From Amoebophrya sp. A120 (lineage: Eukaryota > Sar > Dinophyceae > Syndiniales > Amoebophryaceae), in NCBI GenBank assembly GCA_905178155.1, contig CAJINV010000010.1:3554587-3618586 (forward strand): a stretch of DNA of 64,000 bases. The letters run 5' to 3'. This document shows, piece after piece, positions 32,879 to 43,498 of the stretch (the first letter of the stretch is position 1; the number at the start of each line of letters is the position of its first letter). Below the pieces are notes generated by a model, which saw only the letters and a list, made by a program, of their open reading frames with translations, searched no databases and was not told the origin of the DNA. A program made the translations under genes and the position numbers.

Positions 32879-33955
32879 TCATGCAAAAAGAAAACATCTG
32901 CGAAATAGACCGTCGACGTCAAGTACACTTTTTGGGTGGATAAGACTGGCGAACCCCTCGTGAAGCGGTTCGTTTTTCAGCTCAAGCTGGTCCGGCAACC
33001 GGTCCAAGGAAATTGCGCATGTATCCGTCACATCCCCGGGGACGGTCGGAGCATCCGTCGACGCAGAATCCCGAAGCGTACGAACACGCCGCTGTTCAGA
33101 GCCAACGTCAGAGAAGCCTTTCCGGCTTCTAGACTTGCACGGCAAGAGGGGCCACAGCACTCGCGAAGAGAAAGCAGGGGCTTGTGGCGTCTCCCCAGGG
33201 GGACCTTCTTCATTGGAAGGAACGGTCCGGTCGCTTGCGAGTTTCGGATTTTTTTTCTCGGCGCTGCGATGGGGGGCAAACATGCAGTCGCGGGTGCCCG
33301 CTTGTTCGACTGCCGGGAAACCGGAGGCAGCTCGATCGAAAACGGCACTGCTACCAGCATCCGACCTGTAGTAGTCGCGCATGTTGCTTGGCGGCAGCTT
33401 TTGCGTCTTTTCCATCTTCTCCTCGTTCACCTTCTCAGAAGAGCTTTGGTCGGCTGCGGATTTCTTCTTTTTCAAACTGCAAACCCGGCGACAGGAAGCT
33501 GGTAGTGCGAAGGGACAGCCTGCAATGAATAACAACCAAAGCAACATAATGAGAAGGCTCGCTGCCAAGGCGGCGAAGCACGCCACCGGGGGGTCCTGCA
33601 CAGGGTGGAGAGTGCGGATTGCAACCGCATCGGACGCCGCGGCCCGTCCTGCTGTCTGGTGGATGGGCGACTGTAGGAAAGATCTCGCTGCTGCCGACAT
33701 CTGTTGTGCCTGTGGTTTTGTGACTGATCCCAACATTTGATCTGACTTGGCCTCGACGTCGTATTCCCAAGTGTATAGCAGTGTGGTCGCGTCGGGGCCA
33801 GTTCTCTTGCCTTTGGTCCACTCCCACTCGTGGTCCCAGGGATCGGTGCTTAGTGACATGTGGCCGATGTTGGTCCGCTTATGCCTATAATCTGGCCCGC
33901 GGCCGAAGATGAGTACGTCAACTGACAACTTGGAGTTCTCGAACTTCTCGGGCAT
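32879..33955 (-). CDS. Single-pass membrane protein, 358 codons, unknown family
   Basis: ATG 33955. The N-terminal ~90 residues form a soluble region (KLSVDVLIFGRGPDYRHKRT, DPWDHEWEWTKG). One strong hydrophobic span follows at about residues 126-153 (ACFAALAASLLIMLLWLLFI), then a Lys-rich stop-transfer (SLKKKKSAADQ). The C-terminal region is long, polar and probably disordered. The last residues read through a possible donor (GTCTATTTC), so the true C-terminus may lie in a further exon. The frame upstream of ATG 33955 stays open to a TGA near 34024, so an earlier splice-in is possible. Confidence 0.55.
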   Translation of the reverse strand: MPEKFENSKLSVDVLIFGRGPDYRHKRTNIGHMSLSTDPWDHEWEWTKGKRTGPDATTLLYTWEYDVEAKSDQMLGSVTKPQAQQMSAAARSFLQSPIHQTAGRAAASDAVAIRTLHPVQDPPVACFAALAASLLIMLLWLLFIAGCPFALPASCRRVCSLKKKKSAADQSSSEKVNEEKMEKTQKLPPSNMRDYYRSDAGSSAVFDRAASGFPAVEQAGTRDCMFAPHRSAEKKNPKLASDRTVPSNEEGPPGETPQAPAFSSRVLWPLLPCKSRSRKGFSDVGSEQRRVRTLRDSASTDAPTVPGDVTDTCAISLDRLPDQLELKNEPLHEGFASLIHPKSVLDVDGLFRRCFLFA

Positions 33956-35445
33956 GTGGCGGATTGTTGTCGTATCCGGAGGCCGATCTGTGATTTGGTG
34001 GGGCCATTTTTCAGTAGTAGATCTTCACCCCCGTAGCCTACCAAGCACGCTCTGACCCGGACGGCGGGCGGCGGCCTTTCTATGAGCGATCAACCATCTG
34101 TGCTCCGTCTCTTACCTGCAGCAATACTGACGGGCGCTGCGCAAATTCACGGCCGTATTAATATAGAGGTAGTTTCGCCAGGCCTCAGGCGTGGAATGCT
34201 TGCAGCATTTTACTTTTTCGGGGCGATGTCTTAGGACCAAATAATACCCTTCTCCTGCGGCGGGCCTGGGCCCTTTCGAAAAAAGCGCGGGGAATGGAAC
34301 AACTTAATTTCTACGGCTTTGCATACGCGCTCCGGCGTAATGCGGTACGGCGGCTCGCGGGTGCACGCTTGCTCAGCTGCAAACCTTTGAGACTCGAGGT
34401 CCTGTAGCATAGTAGCTGACGAGCGTAGAGGACTCAGGCCCCCACTGGAATCATATTTTCACTCTTACATGTTTCCGCGGTGCTGCCAAGGGGGCGCTCA
34501 TAATTCATTACGGCACATTTTGGCACGCAGTTTGCACAAGAGCCCCAGCGGTCCCCAATAGGCTCGTGGCAAACATTTTGCAGGTTTTTCTTATCAGCGT
34601 TCACTGCGGTTTCCTGCGTCATTTGCGTTGCAGCGTGACCAAGAACTTAACAGGACCCATTCAGGGAATTTATTATTATTTCGCACTCTCTACAAGATAA
34701 ATACCTTTATGGTGCATCTTCCAGTCATGCCACGACGTACTATCGAACGGCAAACCGCAATTGCCTCACCCCTTTGCAACTCGTACCTCGGTTGTGGTCG
34801 TTGAACTAAAACTAATATCGAAGTAATTACTTAAAGAACATTTGCAGCGACCGGACCCTCATTACCGGATTGGCGCCGTGGCCTGTAGCACTTGCCAGGA
34901 AAGACAACTGTCGCGCCCCTGGGCGCTGGTCGCCACGACAGCACGAGCGACCACGAGCGCCGTCGCACAGCGGCGGCACCAACCCACAGGAGCATATGTA
35001 CATGCCACGCCAAATACGGCCTAAGACTGTTGACGAACCTCCCGCATCAGGAAACGGAACTAGGGCTAATGTGCTTGAATAGTCCGCCGTGTAGCTTCGC
35101 AGCAAAAGCAAGGCCCTTGCATGGACGCGCAACAGCCTGCTACACGCAGAGCGGAGTCCGCGGATACCTCATCACGAGGTAGATTGTTAGACGCCTCGCG
35201 AAATGTGAGCAAACGCGCCCCGGAATTTCCCGCCTTTTCAAGACAGGCGCCCGCCCCGGGCTGCTGCATCCTCCGGAAACGGCGCCGCTCCGTAAAACGA
35301 CCTGAAAAGGCAATGCCTAGAAGAGCCCTAAATGAAGTAATGCCACATCCTTTTAGAGTGTGCGGAACTGACGTCCGAGCCTGGGCGGGGCATTGCAAGA
35401 AGCTCTAGGTTCAAAATGGGGAGAAGTTTCCGTGGCTAAGTTGCT
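33956..35445. other. Spacer with no recognised gene
   Basis: Between the phosphatase gene's 3' end and the single-TM gene's 5' end, both minus strand. GC content rises toward 35 kb. Overlapping open frames on both strands (34827-35408) show no family motif. Confidence 0.4.
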
Positions 35446-37892
35446 TCAGCAGCAATGGCAATTCACCGCTCGATAACCAAGTGAGAAAAGATTTTCACTG
35501 GCCGTCTTTTCGTAGTAAACCGACACTTCTCCTGCCACCCGATCAGGCGTCGGCGCCAGCCTGACCACAGAGCCCAGGTTCATGTAATTTTTACCGCCCC
35601 CGTAATACGCGGCGGCGAACGTAAAAAAAACTGGAGGAGTTGGTAAAGCTTCTGAAGCTATTTCTGGATGTTTGTCGACTGGATATTTGTCGAGGTCGTC
35701 GAACAGTTCGCGGCGAAACTGGACCATGTCCTCTTGACCATTTATCTCGGTCCACGGCTGGTGGCCGCGAAAGTACATCAACGGCGGCGCTTTAGCACTT
35801 CCTTTCTTAGCCAAGTCTCCTTGGCTTGCCAAGGCTTCTTTTGTGAAGTACTTGACGCGTTCAAGGCCGTTATTACCTGGACCATCTGACAGGATCCCAG
35901 GGCAGCGGACACCCGCGTTCCCCTCTTTGCTTTCCATGCGTGGTTTTCCCCGATGATTCTTGAAGTATTGATGGCGGTGTCCAGGATCCGGGTCCGACCA
36001 CAACAACTCGTTCGGGCAGTTCTCGTCAAACTCCATCTGCTCGGACAAGTACATATCCGGGAACACTCCGTCTACGAGCTTGTTGAATTCAGTGTCAGGC
36101 TCTTCTTTCTCGGAAGGAACGCTCAGCGTTTCTGCCCTCTCTTTGATCACACCTTCCTTCGCCGCGGTGATGGCGTGCGTTTCATCATCCACGATGGCCC
36201 TTGCGAATAGGTTCACGCGCTGTAAATCCTCGAACGACTGGCATCGCCCAGAAAAGTGCCAACCTTGGTCGTTGCTTATGTGTAACGCGACAAGTCGCGT
36301 CGACCACTACAAGGCGTGCGCTTTCGCACGCCTGCAGTGCCTTCATCATATTTGCGTTGCTACAAATGCACGAAACGCATGCAAAGCAGACATCTTTATG
36401 CGCGATAGCTTCAGCCGTTCGCTGAAGCCGCCGTGAACTCCGACAGCTTCGCCTCCGTAAATTCTGACAGCGAGCGGCAGTGTCGGGAAGAACGTGCGGG
36501 AGACAAATCGAAACGCATTTTCTTTCTCCAATTTTGTTCCGCCGATTTTCTCAAAACTGTTCCACTCGGTAGACATCGTGTTGCCTCTATCTGTTTGGCT
36601 AATTTGGTTCAGCGTCTCGTGATTTCCTCGCAGAAGCACGACGTTCCGGGGAAATTTTGACTGCAGGAACAATATCAAGAATGTCGTAAGCTAGCTTTCC
36701 AGATGAAAACACTGTTTGTCCCCCACTGTGAAACCAACCAAGCTCACACCAACGCAGATTCTGCAGCCAAAGGGCCGTGTCATGGTCCCACCCAACGAAC
36801 GAGCATGGTCCAACACAAATCCTATTCACTCTCATTGGCCTGCTACCAATGCCCGCAGTGAAGCCAAAGCGGTATGGCGACTTTTCGATGTATCTCAGCT
36901 CCTCACCTTCATTGCAGGTAGCGCAGATCATGCGAGAAAGCACGCATGTCGATTGGCGGACAGCAGTCCATCTTCATCATCATCTAACAGCACGGCGGGC
37001 GGGTGCGTGCAATGGGTTGGGACCTTGTTTGACGCAACAGTAGATAAACAGTAGCATGACCAAGCGGCCGAAGCCTGCGAAAGCGAACCTGCTACCAAGA
37101 GTTTTTAAAGACCACGCCTACTTTAGTGCTGGTTCCGCGGTAAGGCATTCGGACCACTTACAGTAGCACCTACAGCAGCAAGCGAAAACATGATCAAGTG
37201 TTTGTGAGTGTACGCAACGCAGAGCTGAGACTGATTTGCACATGCTAAATCCTCACCTTCAATTATGTATTCAGGGGTGGGAGCAAACACCTCATCTCAT
37301 ACCAGCTATCTCCCTTGACTTGGGCCTTGTCCGCGTAATCACCGAGGAAAACGAGTTTGCCGCCGCAGTTCTGAATGCCTTTGTTGCTGATCTCCGGTAA
37401 ATTCGTAATCAATCGCCACAGCTCGTCGAGGGACCCGTGTACATCACCAATAACGCGAATGCTGGGAAAGAATCGCATCCGTAGCCATACACACAACAAA
37501 CAAGTCACATAAACCCAATTTCGCATCCGCCTGCAGTTTCTTTTTCTGAACTTTCCGAGAGAAAGCTTTACGATGTACTTTCTTTCTACGGACACGATTC
37601 TTTTGCCCTGCGTACTGTAGACAAACTCGCATGGGTCGTCGTGCACAGCATTCTCCCCGCACGTTTCAACTGCCAATGGAAGAAAGTTTTTCTTTCCTTC
37701 TTTTTCGTGTTCCGTGATTTTATCTCGCAAAAATTTGGTGTAGGACTTCATTATGGCGGGCACGTTCTCCCTTAGTAGTGCCACTATCGCTCCGCGATCG
37801 TAGCCTTTTGGGTCGGCTAAACGCTGGGCGAGATCAGCATCGTAGGTTGAGGCGTCTTCGCCAGATACAGCCGTGGTTACTTGCGCGCCCAT
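35446..37892 (-). CDS. Divergent PPP-family (calcineurin-like) protein phosphatase
   Basis: Metallophosphoesterase of the Ser/Thr phosphatase PPP fold. ATG 37892. Exon 1 (to about 37335) has an N-terminal extension of about 145 residues, a basic/hydrophobic stretch, then VIGDVHGSLDELWRLI (GDxHG) and LVFLGDYADK (GDxxD). Exon 2 (about 36691-36370) starts after GCTAG and carries FPRNVVLLRGNHETLN (RGNHE) and VGVHGGFSER. Exon 3 (36237-35446) carries NELLWSDPDPG (LWSDP), LMYFRGHQPW (the late-motif histidine) and a C-terminal AAYYGGGKNYMNLGSVVRL block corresponding to APNYCGEFDNAGA. All metal-binding motifs appear in order. The arginine of GDYVDRG is replaced by Lys, and about 70 residues separate LWSDP from RGHQ. 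No IEs; two introns, boundaries approximate. Substrate unknown. Confidence 0.82.
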
Positions 37893-38880
37893 CTTGAGCT
37901 CAAATGCGAGCCGATGAGGTAGTCAAATTCTTCTGGCAGTAATGAAGCGCGCTTGTGCCAAGGGGTGCAGGGGTCTAGAAGACAACTGCTGTGGGGATTG
38001 TAGCAGCGGGGCTTCACGCTTCTTCTTATTCCTCGGGGAAAATAACAATTACCCTGCTGCATTTCGTGATCTAGAGATATGAGTAAGTAACGCTTTACAA
38101 ATAGTTCTAGCGGTGCGGCTTTTCCATACGTAGAAAACGCCTAGCCGTACCTTTTACAAAGACATTTGCATCTACGAAAGCGCTTTTCGGTGAGAGCCAC
38201 CTACCGGTGACTTTCCCACTCGCGTCAATGTGCTGAAGCTGTAGTCCAGTCGCAGCAGCACTTAACCGACAAACAAAGAGACCACGTCGACTAGCCTCGT
38301 AGACAAAACATTGTCCTGTAGTACGACAAAACGAAAGAACCGAAACTTGGCCTCCCTCGGCAACCGAAAGAATCAAATGAAATTGCAGGGACTCCGACAG
38401 CTGCGTCTAAGAATAATACTCATCACGGACGAACAATATTCATGAACGGAAAAAAGTAGAAGGGGCAACACCGAAAAAGACCAGTGACGCAGTGACCGAC
38501 TCCAGCTCGTTTTCTGCGAAGTTCTCCAAGTGCTGCGCTCTCGTACGTATTCGATTCTGTTCGCATACGCCAGCTGTATCAAACGCACAGCAAGTTGCGA
38601 GAATGCAAAAACCGAATCGCGCGGGCTCCGCTTACAGTTGAAACCAGTTCTACGAAATGCGAGAGGAATTGCAATTTGCGAGGTGCATCATAAGGATGAT
38701 GCTGTCTTCTACTCCTCGCAAAGTGAATGCCTTTCATCATGCGGCACCATCGTAGACAAATTTGTCGCAGAACAGGACCACGAACCGAAGCGTGAGAGCT
38801 GCCGGAAACAGGAATGAACGCGACGCGACCGAAGCCATAATATAGTAATTCCATCTACAGGCAAACCGAAAGCAACTGGA
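37893..38880. other. Phosphatase 5' flank, possible small ORF
   Basis: Contains an 89-codon minus frame (38107-38376, SAFVDANVFVKGTARRFLRM near its end), which is coding-like but unplaced. The rest shows nothing recognisable. Confidence 0.3.
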
Positions 38881-41080
38881 ACCCATCGCACTCTCGGACG
38901 ACCACGTCAAAGTCAGATGGAAGTACCGAAGCAAAAGGGGCAGAACCGAAGAGAGAGCCTCCAACGACACCGGGAAGCATATCAATTCCTCCCGCTGGGC
39001 TATTGGTACGGAGATCACGCAAGGGTCGGACCGACTGCTTCACGGCACAGCAGAGCACCGGCTCAACTAAAAACGGAATCCGAAACGGGCGCGAGACCCC
39101 GCTGCAGAAACCGGGGCTCCTCGGTGTCTGCTCAATACGTCTGGCCTCATCAGCGAAAGCACACCCGACGACGGCTCGCCGGCCGCCGGGCGGAGAAAGT
39201 GCTGCGGGGTGTCGCCGCTGCGGCCCGGCCCTCCAGGAAGGACGAGAAGTCTCACTACCTTGTATCAGCAGAAGAGCCCCGCGCGCCGCCCCGCGACCCG
39301 GCCCTTCCAGAAGAACGGTCGGCGAGACTGTGCCGCGGGCACTGCGCGGACACCGGCCTGGGCAGGGGCGCCGTGGTGGCAGTTTCTCAGCGCGGCGCGT
39401 GTGCATTCCGTACTGGAAGCAAGCGGGCCGCGTGGAGTCGCCCCTTCTCGCAATCGCGTGCGCCCGCTGCTACCAAGGGGTCGCGGGCGGGGGCGCGACG
39501 ACGGCCGCAGCCCGGGGGCGGGGGGGGGGGGGCGCGATAAAAGCGCACGCCCCTTCGCCTCCAGGCTGGCAGCCCACGCGACTCTGCACTGCCGCACCCG
39601 GCAAGCGGCTACGCATGCGCGGCCAGGCCAAAGAGTCGCGCCACGGCTTGTCCTAGGGTGAAGAACCTGTGCAACAGCCCGTGAGCAGGGCCCGGCCCCG
39701 GGCAGGTTTGCGACCGGGGCCCGGTCTACACAAGCTATTGGGCCGCGATGTGTCGAGCAGCCCCGGCAATTTCGCTGCGTCCTGCCTCAAAGCAAGGCAG
39801 TTGTCGCCGGGTACGCGCGCAGTTTTCTGCTAGCAGGCCCAGGCAACGGGGCGAGTTTGTGCTCGCTGTATGTCGCCAGTCGACCGCGCATGTGCCGCAC
39901 GGCACAGTGGACGTCGTACATGAGGTGGCTCTACGGCCCGGAGACTCCGGACGTTCGGGCCAAGAACCTCCTATGCACGACCCGGGGGAGCTGAGCTTAG
40001 GGAGGCGAAATCATGCACTTCCGTGCGCTTTCGTGGCCAAGTTCTGGGCCCGAAGGGCAGAAAACCACCAGGCATTGCTACTGTTTGTTTTGAATACAAT
40101 AATTCATGTGCCCCGGAGCTTCAAACTGCTGCTTCCTGTTTATGGGCCCCGGAGTTGCAGAAATCCGCGCCACCCGGCCCGAGCGTTGTCATAATTCACC
40201 CGACTGCGCCCCGCCGGGGCGTTATTTTGCAGAAACCCACGGCGAGGCGTATCGATATGCATCATGGCGCCTTAAAGGCCGCGAGGTTTTACTACTTTAC
40301 CCTGCCAAAGCGCGAGGCCTTGCGACCTAGGCCGGCACGCCTGCTAGGTTCTGCGACTTTGGGACTTCGGCTGGCAAAAGCCCGAGGCCTTGCGGCGTTC
40401 TGCAACTTTGGTCGGCAGCCCCGCGACTTTATTGGCCGCAGCCCGGGAGCCAGTCGCAGGGCCGTCCGGCCGCCGAAGAGCACCGCAACCGGGGGCGTCG
40501 CTGAGGCGAGATCGTGCTCGCCCGAGTGCTAGCGCCAGAGACTGGAGCGGCTTCAGCGGCCGCGCCCGGCGGTGGGCAATCCGGGAGCACCGAACAAAGG
40601 GGCGAACGCGAATCCGCAGAGGCGCTTCCGGGGGCGGCGCGCAACACGCCCCGCGGTGACAAGCCACCGGGGCGCAACAAGTCCTGCAAACTGGATCACG
40701 GTAAGAGCCGGAGAAGCGCGCAGCAAGCGCGCTGATACGACTGCACTAATCAAAGGGCCCAAGGGCGGGAAAACGAAAACTGCTCGGGGCACAACCGAGT
40801 GCCCCCGGAGCAGCTTTCCCTACTGCCAAAACAAACAAAGCCGACAAACGAAAGGCCCTGTAGGGTCCGGGGCCGCACTTCCGCGAAGCGCAGCGCAACC
40901 GAATCGCGACAAGATGACGACGCCACAGCCTGGTAAGAAGCGACAAAGTTGTGTAGCGTGCTCTCCAAAGGAAACTGATGCAGCCGCATGCGGAGAGTAA
41001 GATCCAGCAGGGGCCCTGCCGTCAGAGGACCCCCCAAGCCGACGAAGGCCCCCTAGGCGGCGGACGTCCCTTCCGGCAAG
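38881..41080. other. GC-rich block, overlapping spurious ORFs
   Basis: Base composition jumps to strongly GC-rich (long stretches such as 39180-39660 and 40320-40680). Open frames overlap on both strands (for example 39003-39656 plus, 38855-39406 minus). That is expected when stop codons are rare; none shows a domain. A G-run sits near 39525. Confidence 0.5.
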
Positions 41081-41190
41081 CGGGCACCGGAGACCGGGCG
41101 CGGGCGCCGGAGACCGGGCGCGGGCACCGGAGACCGGGCGCGGGCACCGGAGACTGGGCGCGGGCGCCGGAGACCGGGCGCGGGCACCAG
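41081..41190. repeat. 20-bp tandem repeat, about 5.5 copies
   Basis: Unit CGGGCACCGGAGACCGGGCG with A/G variants at position 6. It directly precedes the 30-bp array. Confidence 0.95.
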
Positions 41191-41219
41191 AGGGAGAAGC
41201 ATCGCGACCCACGCTGACA

Positions 41220-41980
41220 GATGTGCAAACAATCGTCATCCATGCCGATATATGCGCAAACAATTGTGATGCGCGCCGGCAGATGCGCAAAAAATTGTCA
41301 TACACGCGGGCAGATGCGGAAAAAATTGCAATCCGCGCTAGCAAATGCGCAAAAAGTTGCCATCTGCATTGCCACATGCGCAAAAAATTGTGATACACAC
41401 GGGCAGATGCGCAAAAAATTGCAATTCACGTCGGCAAATACGCAAAAAGTTACGATCTGCGCTGGCACATGCGCAAAAAATCGCGATCTGCGCCAACAGA
41501 TACGCAAAGAATTGCGATTTGCGCAGGCAAGTGCTCAAAAAGTTGTGATCCGCGCGGGCAGGTGCTCAAAAAATCGGGCTTTGTGTGGGCAAGTGCGCAA
41601 AAAATTGCGATTTCCATGCGTAAGCTTGCAAAAAGTTATGAGCTGCGCCAGCTGATGCGCAAAAAGTCGCAATCTGCGCTGACTGATGCACAAAAAGTCC
41701 CGATCTACGCCGGCAAATTGGTAGAAAATTCTGACTCGGGCGAGTAGATGCCCAGAAAATTCTAATATGCGTCAGTAGATGCCTAGAAAGCGGGCAGATG
41801 TGCAAAAAATTCCAATTTGCGCCGGGAGATGCGCAAAAAATTGCAATCTGTGCCCCGATCCACGAATGCACATCCGAGAAGAATTGCAATCCGCACCAGC
41901 AGAAACGCAAAGAATTGCAATCCGCGCTGGCAGATGCAAAAATAATCGCGATCAGCGCTAGCAGATGTGCGAAAAAATCG
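41220..41980. repeat. Degenerate 30-bp tandem repeat, about 25 copies
   Basis: Unit approximates GCAGATGCGCAAAAAATTGC followed by about 10 variable bases. Because 30 is divisible by three, it produces a long plus-strand frame (41221-41655) with a 10-residue repeat (for example MRKKLQSALA). Degenerate satellite is more likely than a gene. Confidence 0.9.
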
Positions 41981-42130
41981 CAATCTCATACTGCAATGGG
42001 TGCAGGCAAATGCTGTGATCTTTTATGGAGGAAAGACGAAAAATCGGACAGATTTGCCATCTGTCTGACTGTTTGCGCAAACAGATCACAATCTGCCTGG
42101 GCAGTATATGCAAAGGCACACCCTTTTACT

Positions 42131-42277
42131 CTGACTGGCCCGGCTAGTAGAATGGCATACCGTCTGGCCCTGATGAAACACAGCGCCCGGAGTGCGGGGC
42201 CAAGCGCAGTCGACCCTCGACTGAAGCGACAAGACCTGAAAAGCGGCACAGAAGCCGCATGAAGGGGGGTTGGCACC
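42131..42277. repeat. Direct repeat R1, copy 1
   Basis: 147 bp, from CTGACTGGCCCGGCTAGTAG to TTGGCACC. Second copy at 43352-43498 with only a few substitutions and no indels. Confidence 0.95.
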
Positions 42278-43100
42278 CTGAACAACAAGACACACAGCAA
42301 TGCCATCGCAAGTAACCCCCAAACAGCATCAGTCGCAAGTCGACTAAGCAACGACCCGCACTCCGAAGCCGTGAAAGCGTGCGCCGCGGGAGAACGGTGC
42401 GAACACCGCTCCCGGCACACATACGGTATGCCTAATCCACTCAGCCTTGCCGTACACACTGCCATGGGCAAGCGGATATAGAAAACCAAACGCCAATTGT
42501 CCGTGTACCAGAGAGATGGACACAGCTAAACCTGGGCACCACGCCACAGAGGGCGACGCCACTTTCTCCTCACTAGCAGGTGGCAGAGAGGGGAAAGACA
42601 CGCATCCCCGCGACTATACGCGAAAAACGAAGTGGATATGAAAATGCATGGCGCAAACAAAGTGGAAAGGGGCTGCGACTTGCCCGTACTAGATAACCGC
42701 GCTGATAACAAACGCAGCCTCCAAATTCTGAGCACACTCACTCCAGGCACATTTGGATTTGTCGCGCACCGGGGAAAATCTGATGTGTGGCGAACCAGCT
42801 GCCCGAGAGCTGCGCCTGTCTTTCACACCGAAGAGGCCAAGCAAACTCTCAAATGCCATGGGACAGAGCAAAACAGTGGACGAGAGGCACAGAAAGCCAA
42901 ACTTCCGACCATACTGGAAGAGAAAACGCGTGTCCTGGTAGCAGAAAAAACCCAAAGCAGGCGGGGCTGCAGCTGCCGGTCACTAGCACTTGCGCAGCAC
43001 AGTACGAGCCTGCGTGCACTCTGAATAAAATGACAATTTCTGCAGCGCAGCACGATAGAGCGTGAGCGACCACTGCAACACAGGGTGGGAGGAGTGGGGA

Positions 43101-43345
43101 AGAAAAACGGACAGAGACATCTTCTGTCACCGTAAATCTCCCTGCTGCCCTGTTTCTGGAGCTGTGGCTGATTTGCAGCCACCTCCAGAAACTCATATAT
43201 AGTAGCCCAAGAAGGGCAGCCACATCATAAAACACCGACCGCCAGCCACGGGGCTGGAACGAAGCACCCGCACGGTGGCCCGGCTGGGCCTATCTCCACG
43301 CGGGCCAGCAGAATCAAACTCCGGTCTCGTCCCTCGCCGTGTCAT
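43101..43345. repeat. Direct repeat R2, copy 1, with internal hairpin
   Basis: 245 bp, from AGAAAAACGGACAGAG to GCCGTGTCAT. Apparently identical to 46197-46441. It contains an inverted repeat (TTTCTGGAGCTGTGGCTG, five-base loop, CAGCCACCTCCAGAAA) next to TATATA. Copy 1 is immediately followed by R1 copy 2. Confidence 0.95.
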
Positions 43346-43351
43346 TTTATT

Positions 43352-43498
43352 CTGACTGGCCCGGCTAGTAGAATGGCATACCGTCTGGCCCTGATGAAAC
43401 ACAGCGCCCGGAGAGCGGGGCGAAGCGCAGTCGACCCTCGACTGAAGCGACAAGACCTGAAAAGCGGCACAGAAGCCGCATGAAGGGGGGTTGGCACC
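43352..43498. repeat. Direct repeat R1, copy 2
   Basis: Second copy of the 147-bp repeat at 42131-42277; adjacent to R2 copy 1. Confidence 0.95.

Noticed and set aside
36599-36943. Separate minus-strand ORF (SPYRFGFTAGIGSRPMRVNR...)
   Set aside because: It lies in the intron before the RGNHE exon of the phosphatase and overlaps that exon in another frame; no independent support.
39003-40735. Several long ORFs in the GC-rich block
   Set aside because: Overlapping frames on both strands, high Arg/Ala/Gly/Pro content and no domain; expected where stop codons are rare.
41220-41980. CRISPR array
   Set aside because: The 30-bp units are contiguous and degenerate with no unique spacers of constant length, and the context is eukaryotic. 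The same reasoning excludes 60.7-64 kb.
43260-43345. tRNA- or rRNA-like segment in repeat R2 (GAGTTTGATTCTGC on the minus strand)
   Set aside because: It resembles a T-loop or an SSU 5' end only over about 10 bases; no cloverleaf or rRNA continuation can be built.
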